This document shows, one piece after another, positions 1 through 6,848 of a stretch of DNA of 28,915 nt. How positions within the stretch are numbered: the first letter of the stretch is position 1; every line of letters begins with the position of its first letter. The DNA is taken from assembly GCA_008501735.1 (NCBI GenBank), contig QQUF01000058.1:1-28915 (forward strand). Direction: 5' to 3'. The stretch comes from Calditrichota bacterium. GTDB taxonomy: Bacteria > CLD3. The position numbers and the translations under genes are program-made. The notes beneath the pieces were generated by a model. That model saw only the letters and a list, made by a program, of their open reading frames with translations. It searched no databases and was not told where the DNA came from.

Positions 1-98
1 AAAAAAGAGGTGGTTACTCGCAACTCAACATTAACGTTAGAACTGATATTCGAGATGGAAAAATTGGTGATTTAATCATCTGTACGGGGAAAAATTGA
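1..98 (+). CDS. 3' end of an unrecognised gene (partial)
   Basis: An open frame runs from the window edge to the TGA at 96-98 and ends in the residues GDLIICTGKN. I do not recognise the family from about 31 residues. Its stop overlaps the TTG start of rsmD by a shared TTGA, the kind of coupling seen in operons, which supports both the stop and the rsmD start. The rest of the gene lies outside the window, so no function can be given. Confidence 0.5.
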   Translation, partial: KRGGYSQLNINVRTDIRDGKIGDLIICTGKN

Positions 99-631
99 GA
101 GTAATTTTTGGCTCAGCAAAAGGTAGGAACCTCGTCTCACCAAAATCAAAAAATGTAAGACCAACAACAGACAGAGTTAAACAATTCATTTTCGATTGCT
201 TAGGCGATGTCCAAGATTGCAAGGTTTTAGATATTTTCTCAGGAAGTGGTGGACTTGGAATCGAATCTTTAAGTCGTGGAGCTGAATCTGCAATTTTCAT
301 AGAAAACTCTTTCCACTCTTTACAAGCAATCAAAAAAAACCTTGAACTTACAAGACTTGCAAACAAGGCTAAAGTCCTAAAATTGGATTTTCAAAAAGGC
401 TTAAAAACTTTGGCACTTTCAGAAAACAAATTCAATCTAATTTTTGCAGATCCCCCTTACGACAAATGTTTTGAGAATCTTATTTTAGAGAAAATAGTCA
501 CAGGACAGCTTTTAGCAGAAAATGGAATCCTTGTCTTGGAACACTCAAACACAGATTTTGAAACAAATTTTAAATTAGTAAAACACAAAAAATTCGGAGA
601 AACAAATGTCAGCTTCTTCTCCAACTCATAA
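95..631 (+). CDS. rsmD: 16S rRNA (guanine(966)-N2)-methyltransferase RsmD
   Basis: This 178-residue protein is a SAM-dependent methyltransferase that methylates N2 of G966 in 16S rRNA during 30S assembly. Visible motifs are the family's N-terminal start (MRVIFGSAKGR), the RPTTDRVK segment at 22-29, the SAM-binding motif LDIFSGSGGLGIE at 45-57, and the catalytic motif ADPPY at 118-122, which is the (D/N)PPY box of N-methyltransferases. The TTG start at 95 is chosen because it puts the first Met exactly where RsmD proteins begin and overlaps the upstream stop. The gene overlaps coaD by 26 bases; rsmD-coaD is a common pairing in bacteria. Length is normal for the family. Confidence 0.93.
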   Translation: MRVIFGSAKGRNLVSPKSKNVRPTTDRVKQFIFDCLGDVQDCKVLDIFSGSGGLGIESLSRGAESAIFIENSFHSLQAIKKNLELTRLANKAKVLKLDFQKGLKTLALSENKFNLIFADPPYDKCFENLILEKIVTGQLLAENGILVLEHSNTDFETNFKLVKHKKFGETNVSFFSNS

Positions 632-1109
632 AATTGCAATTTACCCAGGAACTTTCGACCCAATAACTCACGGGCACATTGATGTTATAGAAAGAGCTTC
701 AAAACTATTCGACGAAGTCATTGTTACTGTCGCACAAAATATTTCCAAAACGCCAATCTTTTCAGCAAACGAAAGAATCTCAATTGTTCAAGAAGTAACA
801 AAAGAATTTAAAAATGTAAAGGTTGAAAAATTCGACGGACTCCTTGTTGACTTTGCAGTTAAGAATAAAGCAAATGCGATTATCCGTGGACTTCGTGCAG
901 TCTCAGACTTTGAATTTGAATTTCAAATGGCACTTTTTAACCGAAAACTTAAGCCTGAAATTATCACAGTTTTCTTAATGCCTCACGAAAAATACACTTA
1001 CTTAAATTCATCAGTTGTTAGGGAAATTGCTAAATTCGGCGGACAAATTGACCACTTTGTTCCTCCATTTGTAGAACAAAAATTAAAAGAAAAGTTAAGT
1101 AAAAAATGA
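606..1109 (+). CDS. coaD: phosphopantetheine adenylyltransferase CoaD
   Basis: This 167-residue cytoplasmic enzyme makes dephospho-CoA from 4'-phosphopantetheine and ATP, the fourth step of CoA synthesis. It shows the nucleotidyltransferase motif GTFDPITHGH at 15-24 with the HxGH-type signature (T21-H22-G23-H24), the RGLR motif at 94-97, and the C-terminal motif LNSSVVRE at 133-140, which corresponds to the ISSS motif of the family. The ATG at 606 has GGAG at 596-599. It starts inside rsmD, and its own stop overlaps the xth start as ATGA, so translation of the three genes is probably coupled. The length is usual for bacterial CoaD. Confidence 0.95.
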   Translation: MSASSPTHKIAIYPGTFDPITHGHIDVIERASKLFDEVIVTVAQNISKTPIFSANERISIVQEVTKEFKNVKVEKFDGLLVDFAVKNKANAIIRGLRAVSDFEFEFQMALFNRKLKPEIITVFLMPHEKYTYLNSSVVREIAKFGGQIDHFVPPFVEQKLKEKLSKK

Positions 1110-1867
1110 AAATTTGTACTTGGAATGTAAACGGAATTCGTGCTGTCTCTAAAAAAGGATTTGGCGAATGGCTTACCGAAACTCAGCCTGAAATTGTGTG
1201 CCTTCAAGAGACTAAAATTAATGAAGAATTTCAAACTGAATTACTTGCCGAACTTGGTTACCATCACTTTTGGAATTTTGCAGAAAAGAAAGGTTACAGC
1301 GGTGTTGCGACTTTCACAAAAACTAAACCTTTAAGCATTTCAAAAGGAATTGGAATTGAAAAATTTGATTTTGAAGGTCGAGTTTTACAAACAGATTTTG
1401 AAAATTATACATTGCTAAACATTTACTTTCCAAGCGGTCAAAGAGACCACGCAAGAGTTCCTTTCAAAATGGAATTTAACGAAGCAGTTTTGGATTTTTG
1501 CAACAAACTTAGAGCAGAAGGAAAACCGCTTGTTGTTTCGGGAGACTACAACATCGCTCACCAAGAACGAGATTTGAAAAACTACAAAGGTAATAAAAAT
1601 ACCTCTGGTTTTTTACCGATTGAACGCGAATGGTTGGACAAGTTTTTTGCCTCTGGCTTTGTTGATACTTTTAGAGAATTTGAACAAGAAACAGGCTTTT
1701 ATTCTTGGTGGAGTTATATGGGGCAATCAAGAGCAAAAAATGTCGGTTGGAGAATTGATTACAATTGTATAACTGAGGATTTAAAACCGAACTTAAAAAA
1801 TGCTTTTATTACTCCACAAGTTTTAGGTTCAGACCATTGTCCAGTGTTTTTAGAATTAGAATTTTAA
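1106..1867 (+). CDS. xth: exodeoxyribonuclease III / AP endonuclease
   Basis: This 253-residue protein belongs to the exonuclease III branch of the endonuclease/exonuclease/phosphatase fold and repairs abasic sites and 3'-blocked ends. The active-site residues are all in place: N7 in WNVNG, E35 in LQETK, Y107 in NIYFPSGQ, D147 and N149 in SGDYNIAH, and the D242-H243 pair in LGSDHCPV near the C terminus. The Trp-rich segment around 200-215 (FYSWWSYM) and GWRIDY fit the family. The start overlaps the coaD stop (ATGA), so it is part of the rsmD-coaD-xth-dapD unit. Nothing is missing or unusual. Confidence 0.94.
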   Translation: MKICTWNVNGIRAVSKKGFGEWLTETQPEIVCLQETKINEEFQTELLAELGYHHFWNFAEKKGYSGVATFTKTKPLSISKGIGIEKFDFEGRVLQTDFENYTLLNIYFPSGQRDHARVPFKMEFNEAVLDFCNKLRAEGKPLVVSGDYNIAHQERDLKNYKGNKNTSGFLPIEREWLDKFFASGFVDTFREFEQETGFYSWWSYMGQSRAKNVGWRIDYNCITEDLKPNLKNAFITPQVLGSDHCPVFLELEF

Positions 1868-1876
1868 GGATAAAAA

Positions 1877-2704
1877 ATGTTACAACAAAAAATAGAAGAA
1901 CTTTACAACTTACCTGCTTCTGAACTTAACGATGAAGCACGAATAATTTTTGAAGAATTTAAAGCAAAAGTCAACTCGGGTGAAATTCGTGCAGCCGAAA
2001 AAATTGGCGATTCTTGGCAAGTCAACCTTTGGGTGAAAAAAGGAATATTAATTGGGTTCAGACTCGGAAAATTAGTTGACCTTTCAATTAATGAAAACTT
2101 CAGATTCATTGACAAGGACACTTTCCCACTTAAGAAAATCACTCTCAAAGACAAAATTAGACAAGTTCCTGGAGGTTCTTCGATTCGTGACGGAGCTTTT
2201 GTTGGTCAAAGTGTAACTTTAATGCCACCAATGTACATAAATGTTGGAGCTTACGTTGACGAAGGAACAATGATTGATTCTCATGCACTCGTTGGTTCTT
2301 GTGCCCAAATCGGAAAGCGAGTTCACGTTTCTGCTGCAGCACAAATCGGTGGAGTTCTTGAGCCAATCGGAGCAATGCCTGTAATTATTGAAGACGATGT
2401 TTTTGTTGGTGGAAACACTGGAATTTATGAAGGAGCAATTGTTAAAAGTCGTGCAGTAATTGCTTCGGGAGTAATTCTTACAGGTTCAACAAAAGTTTAC
2501 GACCTTGTGAACGGAACTGTAATTTCTGCATCTAAAGAATCACCTTTAGTCATTCCTGAAAATGCGGTTGTTGTTTCGGGAAGTCGTCCTGCTTCAAGCA
2601 AATTTGCAAAAGAAAATGGAATCCAAATTTACACTCCTGTAATCATAAAATACAGAGATGACAAGACTGACGCTTCAACTGTTTTGGAAGATTCTTTGAG
2701 GTAA
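1877..2704 (+). CDS. dapD: tetrahydrodipicolinate N-succinyltransferase DapD
   Basis: This 275-residue enzyme transfers succinyl from succinyl-CoA to tetrahydrodipicolinate in the lysine and diaminopimelate pathway, so it also feeds peptidoglycan synthesis. The N-terminal helical domain covers about residues 1-90. Residues 100-210 carry the hexapeptide repeats of a left-handed beta helix ([36 protein letters not shown]). The conserved stretch [19 protein letters not shown] is the acyl-acceptor binding region. An AAGGA ribosome site sits just upstream of the ATG, nine bases after the xth stop, so it likely shares that transcript. A 28-base palindrome follows the gene. Other dap genes are not in the window. 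Confidence 0.95.
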   Translation: MLQQKIEELYNLPASELNDEARIIFEEFKAKVNSGEIRAAEKIGDSWQVNLWVKKGILIGFRLGKLVDLSINENFRFIDKDTFPLKKITLKDKIRQVPGGSSIRDGAFVGQSVTLMPPMYINVGAYVDEGTMIDSHALVGSCAQIGKRVHVSAAAQIGGVLEPIGAMPVIIEDDVFVGGNTGIYEGAIVKSRAVIASGVILTGSTKVYDLVNGTVISASKESPLVIPENAVVVSGSRPASSKFAKENGIQIYTPVIIKYRDDKTDASTVLEDSLR

Positions 2705-2728
2705 ATTTAAAATACGGAAAACCATTTT

Positions 2729-2756
2729 GTAGTGAACAAAAATTTTTGTTCACTAC
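2729..2756. terminator. perfect 28-base palindrome between convergent genes
   Basis: The arms gtagtgaacaaaaa (2729-2742) and tttttgttcactac (2743-2756) are exact reverse complements with no spacer. The palindrome sits between the dapD stop and the Nudix gene, which converge, and it includes the Nudix stop codon (2753-2755). A two-way terminator is likely. There is no clean T run outside the stem, so it is not a textbook intrinsic terminator. Confidence 0.55.
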
Positions 2757-3313
2757 CCATTCAGATTATCTTTTAATTTTTTCTCGGCAAGTAGAATTCC
2801 GAGCATTGATTTTGTATCGGTGATTTTTCCTTCGTGAACCCAACGAACTGCTTCTTCAAAATCAATGTAAATATTTTCGAGAAATTCATCGTTGTCGGTA
2901 TTTTTCTCTGATTTTGAAAGCCCTGTTACTAAGTAAAGCCACATTTTTTCATCTGCATAACCAATACAAGGGTGAAACTCACTTACAAATTCAAACTCTT
3001 TTCCTTCATAACCAATTTCTTCAACAAGTTCTCGTTTTGCAGTTTCAAGTGGTGATTCTCCTTCGTCAAGCTTTCCCGCTGGAAGTTCGTAAAATTCCAT
3101 TTTCATCGGATGACGATACTGTCTAACTAAAACTACTTTTCCATCAGGTAAAATCGGGACCATTACAGAAGCTCCTGGGTGAAGAATAAATTCTCGGTAA
3201 GATTGGCTTCCGTCTGGAAGTTCAACAGTTTCCCTTTTGACTCTTAACATTTTCCCTTCACAAATCATCTCTGAGGAAAGGGTTTTCTCTTTAAGATTTA
3301 TCGGATTCGTCAT
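2753..3313 (-). CDS. Nudix hydrolase, ADP-ribose pyrophosphatase type
   Basis: This 186-residue protein is a Nudix hydrolase. The complete Nudix box lies at residues 80-102, with GX5EX7REUXEEXGU satisfied at every position (G80, E86, R94, E95, E98, E99, G101). The upstream segment VRQYRHPM at 63-70 and EFYELPAGK are typical of the ADP-sugar pyrophosphatase branch (NudF/YjhB-like), which splits ADP-ribose to AMP and ribose phosphate. The start lies 23 bases inside the preceding membrane-protein gene, so it is the last gene of the PspC operon. Substrate is inferred from the family; other nucleoside-diphosphate sugars are possible. Confidence 0.88.
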   Translation of the reverse strand: MTNPINLKEKTLSSEMICEGKMLRVKRETVELPDGSQSYREFILHPGASVMVPILPDGKVVLVRQYRHPMKMEFYELPAGKLDEGESPLETAKRELVEEIGYEGKEFEFVSEFHPCIGYADEKMWLYLVTGLSKSEKNTDNDEFLENIYIDFEEAVRWVHEGKITDTKSMLGILLAEKKLKDNLNG

Positions 3314-4253
3314 CTAAATTTTCGTCTTTTTCTTTTTTCAGTTTCTTTGGTTTACTCGGCTCTTTTGGCTTTACAGGTGGTTTCTCAGAAAGTTCTGTTT
3401 CTAACTCTTTAACTACTGATTCAATTTCACTTTTTACTTCCTTTGTAGCTGATTCAATTTCTTCTTTCACTTCCTTAACAACTGTTTTTAATTCTTCTTT
3501 AAGCTCATCTTTGAAACTTTCAACTTCTTCATTCATTTCTTTTTCAAAACTTTTCTTTTCTTCAGTATTCTCTTTAAGTTCTAATTTTTCTTCTTCAGGA
3601 ATGTCTTCGATAATTGCTTCAGCCTCCTCTTTTTTCTTACCCGAAGTAAAGTCAAAATCCATTTTCACTTTACTTTTTGACTTCCTACTACCACTACTTC
3701 CAAATTCAAAATTGATACTATCGCTTGATGAGTCTGAAAAAGAATTGTAAATTATTTTTGGTTTTGAGAGCAGAATTTTTATTCCCATTGCAACTAAAAC
3801 AAGCGGCCATAATTTTTGCAAGAAAATCAAAGTTGAAGTCGAAATTGTTCCAGTGCCTTCAAGAACGTTAAACACTCCAAAGATTATTACACCAATCGCA
3901 AGGATTAGTAAACTTGATTTTTTCTTTTTGAGAATTGAAGAAAAAGCTAATGCCAAACCGAAAATTAAAATTAAAACTTCACCTTGCAAAGCCTCAAGTT
4001 CAATATTCCATTTTGTAAAGATTTGAAAAATGGCAAAGAAAAGTGCAGCTGAACCCCAAAATGCACGAATCGCAGATTTACCTGAAAAAGCTGTCGCCAA
4101 AAGATAAATTGACAATAAAATTGGAACAAAAATAAATTTTAATGTTATTTCTTCAAGCAAGTCTAATTCAAAAAACAACCAACCCGTTCCAACAATTAGA
4201 AGCAAAATTCCGAGTGAAAAAGATGAAGAACTTTTTTTTACTTTCGCATTCAT
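3291..4253 (-). CDS. LiaF/DUF5668-type membrane protein with long charged C-terminal tail
   Basis: This 320-residue protein is a predicted integral membrane protein. About six hydrophobic segments fall at roughly 13-31, 37-58, 64-82, 88-107, 113-130 and 139-160; the first (LGILLLIVGTGWLFFELDL) looks like the LiaI/LiaF-type DUF5668 segment that often accompanies PspC. The second half (about 165-320) is almost wholly Lys/Glu/Ser, with a regular VKEVKEEIESATKEVKSEIE pattern that should form a charged helix or coiled coil, probably cytoplasmic. It overlaps the PspC gene by an ATGA and the Nudix gene by 23 bases. A role in envelope-stress sensing with its neighbour is inferred; the molecular function is unknown. 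Confidence 0.7.
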   Translation of the reverse strand: MNAKVKKSSSSFSLGILLLIVGTGWLFFELDLLEEITLKFIFVPILLSIYLLATAFSGKSAIRAFWGSAALFFAIFQIFTKWNIELEALQGEVLILIFGLALAFSSILKKKKSSLLILAIGVIIFGVFNVLEGTGTISTSTLIFLQKLWPLVLVAMGIKILLSKPKIIYNSFSDSSSDSINFEFGSSGSRKSKSKVKMDFDFTSGKKKEEAEAIIEDIPEEEKLELKENTEEKKSFEKEMNEEVESFKDELKEELKTVVKEVKEEIESATKEVKSEIESVVKELETELSEKPPVKPKEPSKPKKLKKEKDENLDDESDKS

Positions 4254-4969
4254 ATAGCTTTCTCTTTTTTAATTTCTTCTGGTAAAAGGATCGCTAAGAC
4301 AATGTAAAGAATTACTCCAATTCCGCCAGAAAGAACCGTCATAAATGCCCAACCAATTCTAACAATTGAAGGGTCTAAAGCAAAATGTTTTGCAATTCCT
4401 GCACAAACTCCAAGAATCATTCTGTCTTTATGGTTTCCTTTTGAGAGAGTTCCTGAAGTATTAAAATCTTCACTTGATGTTTCATAATTTTCAAATTCAT
4501 TTTCAGAATCTGAACCTGTATCTTCACTTTCAGAGAATTCATTTTTCTTTTGTGAAGTGTTATAAATGAGGTAAAGTCCCAAAGCAATTATTGAACCTGC
4601 AAAAATAACTTTCCAAGGTAAAAATCCAAAAACATCGTCAAAATCAAAGTAAAAGAAATTCCTAAGAATTATCCAACTTCCGATAGAAATTAGTAAAATC
4701 CCCAATCCAAAAGTTGTGTTTGAAACAGAAATCTTTGTATTTCTTACAAATTTTCTATTTGAATCGTCAATCCCAATCTCAACATCTTTCGGCAAAATTA
4801 TTCCAGCCAAGATGTAGAGTAACAAACCAGTTCCTCCGAAAAAGAAAACAATTAGAAAACAAATTCTAATTAAAGTTGAGTCAAGACTAAAATATTCACC
4901 GAGACCTCCGCAAACACCTAAAATTTTAGTGTCTTTTGTCGAACGATAAAGTTTTTTGAGATTTTCCAT
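4250..4969 (-). CDS. PspC-family protein with two PspC domains
   Basis: This 239-residue membrane protein has two PspC domains, at about 6-62 (LYRSTKDTKILGVCGGLGEY) and 178-232 (GNHKDRMILGVCAGIAKHF). Both show the ILGVC(G/A)G(L/I) core, a short amphipathic turn and a hydrophobic helix ending in ILLP. Between them lie two more hydrophobic segments at about 86-103 and 119-136, the first resembling DUF5668, and an acidic Ser/Glu linker (145-172). In Proteobacteria PspC senses membrane damage and controls PspA; here no pspA, pspF or sensor kinase is adjacent. It is the first gene of a three-gene minus-strand operon. No good ribosome site is visible before the ATG. Confidence 0.85.
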   Translation of the reverse strand: MENLKKLYRSTKDTKILGVCGGLGEYFSLDSTLIRICFLIVFFFGGTGLLLYILAGIILPKDVEIGIDDSNRKFVRNTKISVSNTTFGLGILLISIGSWIILRNFFYFDFDDVFGFLPWKVIFAGSIIALGLYLIYNTSQKKNEFSESEDTGSDSENEFENYETSSEDFNTSGTLSKGNHKDRMILGVCAGIAKHFALDPSIVRIGWAFMTVLSGGIGVILYIVLAILLPEEIKKEKAI

Positions 4970-4997
4970 TTTTTATACACAAATTTAAGTTTGAGAT

Positions 4998-5021
4998 TTA
5001 GTTTAGTAATTAGTTTAGTAA
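4998..5021. repeat. tandem perfect 12-base direct repeat upstream of the PspC operon
   Basis: The 12-mer ttagtttagtaa occurs twice with no gap (4998-5009 and 5010-5021), about 30 bases upstream of the PspC gene start and in the divergent spacer shared with the ATP-grasp gene. Repeated sites at this position are compatible with an operator, but A/T-rich chance repetition cannot be excluded. Confidence 0.5.
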
Positions 5022-5024
5022 GTG

Positions 5025-5035
5025 GTTACGGTAAC
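5025..5035. promoter_or_regulatory. short dyad, possible operator
   Basis: gttac-g-gtaac is a perfect 5+1+5 dyad four bases after the tandem repeat in the same divergent spacer. It could be a regulator site for either flanking gene. It is short, so the call is weak. Confidence 0.25.
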
Positions 5036-5080
5036 AAATCGAAAAGAGTTTCAAACGGTTTTTAAAATACAAAAATAACT

Positions 5081-5109
5081 TTGTGAAATTCGTTGTTTTT
5101 TACTAAAAT
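5081..5109 (+). promoter_or_regulatory. candidate sigma70-type promoter for the ATP-grasp gene
   Basis: TTGTGA at 5081-5086 and TAAAAT at 5104-5109 are separated by 17 bases and match the -35 and -10 consensus at most positions. This would give a leader of about 60 bases before the ATG at 5177. In an A/T-rich spacer such matches are easy to find, and this phylum may prefer another promoter form. Confidence 0.3.
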
Positions 5110-5176
5110 CTTTGTAACTTCGCCAAAATGTTAAACTTACGACTATTTTATTTACCATAAAATCTTGGAGATAAAG

Positions 5177-6145
5177 ATGAAAAAAATCGGAATACTTAGA
5201 GGACAGGAAGATACTTTTCCTATCGCTTTAATAGAAAAAATAAATTCTATGAATGAAAATGTTGTCGCCGAATTAGTTGAAATCGGTGGAATAAGAATGG
5301 ACGAACCAATGAAATACGATGTCATCCTTGACAGAATTTCGCAAGACGTTCCATTTTACAGAACTTACTTGAAGAATGCTTCTTTAGCAGGAACTCAAGT
5401 CATAAACAATCCATTTTGGTACTCAGCTGACGACAAATTTTTCGGTTACGCTCTCGCTAACAAACTCGGAGTTCCAACTCCAAAAACTGTAATTTTACCA
5501 CATAACCAACATCCTGACGATACAGATGAAAAATCATTCAGAAATTTGATGTATCCTCTGAATTGGGAAGAAATTTTTGATTACATCGGATTTCCAGCTT
5601 ATATGAAGCCTCACGACGGTGGCGGTTGGAAAGATGTTTATAAAGTAAACAATCCTTCAGAACTCTTCCAAGCTTACAACCAAACTCACACACTTTGTAT
5701 GACTTTGCAAGAAGAAATTGATTTCACACATTACTACCGTTGTTACTGTCTTGGGAAAAAATACATTCACATTATGGAATACGCTCCAAAAGAACCACAT
5801 CATTTACGTTATGTTCAAAATCCAGACCCAATGTCTCCTGAATTAAGAAAAGAAATTGAAGAACATTGTTTAACAATTTGTAATGCTTTGGGATACGATT
5901 TTAACACACTTGAATTTGCAGTGCGTGATGGAGTTCCTTATGCAATTGATTTCACAAATCCTGCTCCTGATGCTGACCTTCATTCTGTCGGGCAAGAAAA
6001 TTTCGATTGGATTGTAGAACACGCTTCTCTTTTCTTAATTGACAAAGCACTTAACTTCAAAGCACAGTACAAAACTTACAAATCAGGCGAATTCGCTCAA
6101 GGAAGAACCGTTAAAATTCCTAAGACAAGAGCAAAGAAAAAATAA
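5177..6145 (+). CDS. ATP-grasp domain protein, probable carboxylate-amine ligase
   Basis: This 322-residue cytoplasmic protein has an ATP-grasp fold with an N-terminal Rossmann-like part (MKKIGILRGQEDTFP), an ATP-binding lysine and glycine loop at 141-150 (AYMKPHDGGG), and a metal-binding C-terminal part with E246 and IDFTNPAPD at 257-265. Such enzymes join a carboxylate to an amine or thiol through an acyl phosphate. I recognise the family's conserved core (VPFYRTYLKNA, NNPFWYSADDKFF) but know no proven substrate. The frame opens at a TTG at 5165, but the ATG at 5177 is preferred because GGAG at 5167-5170 sits six bases before it. The gene stands alone, with its own terminator, so neighbours give no clue. 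Confidence 0.8.
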   Translation: MKKIGILRGQEDTFPIALIEKINSMNENVVAELVEIGGIRMDEPMKYDVILDRISQDVPFYRTYLKNASLAGTQVINNPFWYSADDKFFGYALANKLGVPTPKTVILPHNQHPDDTDEKSFRNLMYPLNWEEIFDYIGFPAYMKPHDGGGWKDVYKVNNPSELFQAYNQTHTLCMTLQEEIDFTHYYRCYCLGKKYIHIMEYAPKEPHHLRYVQNPDPMSPELRKEIEEHCLTICNALGYDFNTLEFAVRDGVPYAIDFTNPAPDADLHSVGQENFDWIVEHASLFLIDKALNFKAQYKTYKSGEFAQGRTVKIPKTRAKKK

Positions 6146-6165
6146 GAATTTTAGATTTTGATTAG

Positions 6166-6195
6166 AAGGGCGAGTAAATTCGCCCTTTTTTATTT
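6166..6195 (+). terminator. intrinsic terminator after the ATP-grasp gene
   Basis: The stem aagggcga (6166-6173) pairs with tcgccctt (6180-6187) around a six-base loop, and the right arm runs into a T-rich tract (ttttttatttt). It lies 20 bases after the stop at 6145, and on the other strand it would also serve the converging gene at 6212. Confidence 0.88.
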
Positions 6196-6211
6196 TAAGG
6201 AAGGAAAAGTT

Positions 6212-6646
6212 TTACTCTTCTAAAATTGTCTCACTCAAAGAAAGTGCAATTCCTGACATCATCACTTCCGGTCCGAGAGTTGTGAAATCTCCCGAAAGGA
6301 TTTCTTTGTCAACATTTGCGTACATCGAACAACCGGCGTTTTTCTCAATGATTAAGCCCGAAAGAAAGCCGTTGTTTTCACCAATAAATGTTACTTCGCC
6401 GAGCATTTCGCTGACAACGTAGCCTTTGCAAAAGTGAAGTTGCAAGTGAGTGCAATTTGTATAAACCGTAATCAAATTGCCTCTTTTATCGCCGATAGGA
6501 ATATCGCTGTAAATTTCCATTGAAACTTTGCGGGTTTTATCTTCGCTTTGGAGAGAAATCCTGTAATTGTTTCCTCTGTCTTTAAAGTCAATTTCCAATG
6601 CTTTAGCAATCTTTTCAATGTCTGTTCTTGTAAATTTAAAGTCCAT
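6212..6646 (-). CDS. hypothetical protein, 144 residues
   Basis: I do not recognise this protein. It has no signal peptide or membrane segment and looks like a soluble alpha/beta domain: a helical N terminus (FTRTDIEKIAKAL), then several beta-prone segments (KVSMEIYSD, NLITVYTN, EVTFIGENNGFLSGLIIE) and an acidic C terminus. There are two separated cysteines (C73-like and C106-like regions, in YTNCTHLQ and NAGCSMY) but no metal motif. The ATG has GGAG at good spacing upstream, and codon use resembles the neighbours, so it is a real gene. It stands alone between an ATP-grasp gene converging on it and a divergent kbl. Confidence 0.7.
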   Translation of the reverse strand: MDFKFTRTDIEKIAKALEIDFKDRGNNYRISLQSEDKTRKVSMEIYSDIPIGDKRGNLITVYTNCTHLQLHFCKGYVVSEMLGEVTFIGENNGFLSGLIIEKNAGCSMYANVDKEILSGDFTTLGPEVMMSGIALSLSETILEE

Positions 6647-6781
6647 TAACTAACTCCATTTGGTTAAAAAATTACAGTCGTTTACGAAGATTTTTTTATT
6701 TGTGTCAATTTAATTAAAATTTTGAAACTCTGAGAGTAAAACTTTAATACTTAACTTTTGAATTTTAAAGTTATTCGATTT

Positions 6782-6809
6782 TTGACAAATTTTAACTAAA
6801 TTTTGAAAT
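6782..6809 (+). promoter_or_regulatory. candidate promoter for kbl
   Basis: TTGACA at 6782-6787 is a perfect -35 hexamer. The best -10 partner is the poor match TGAAAT at 6804-6809 with a 16-base spacer; a better TAAAAT lies 22 bases away. The surrounding 200-base spacer (6647-6848) is otherwise plain A/T-rich sequence. Weak call. Confidence 0.25.
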
Positions 6810-6848
6810 TAAAATTCTAAAACAAACCCTATCAAATGAGGTCTCAAA

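Noticed and set aside
5165-5176. TTG start four codons before the ATP-grasp ATG
   Set aside because: The TTG overlaps the GGAG ribosome site that serves the ATG at 5177, so it cannot be the start.
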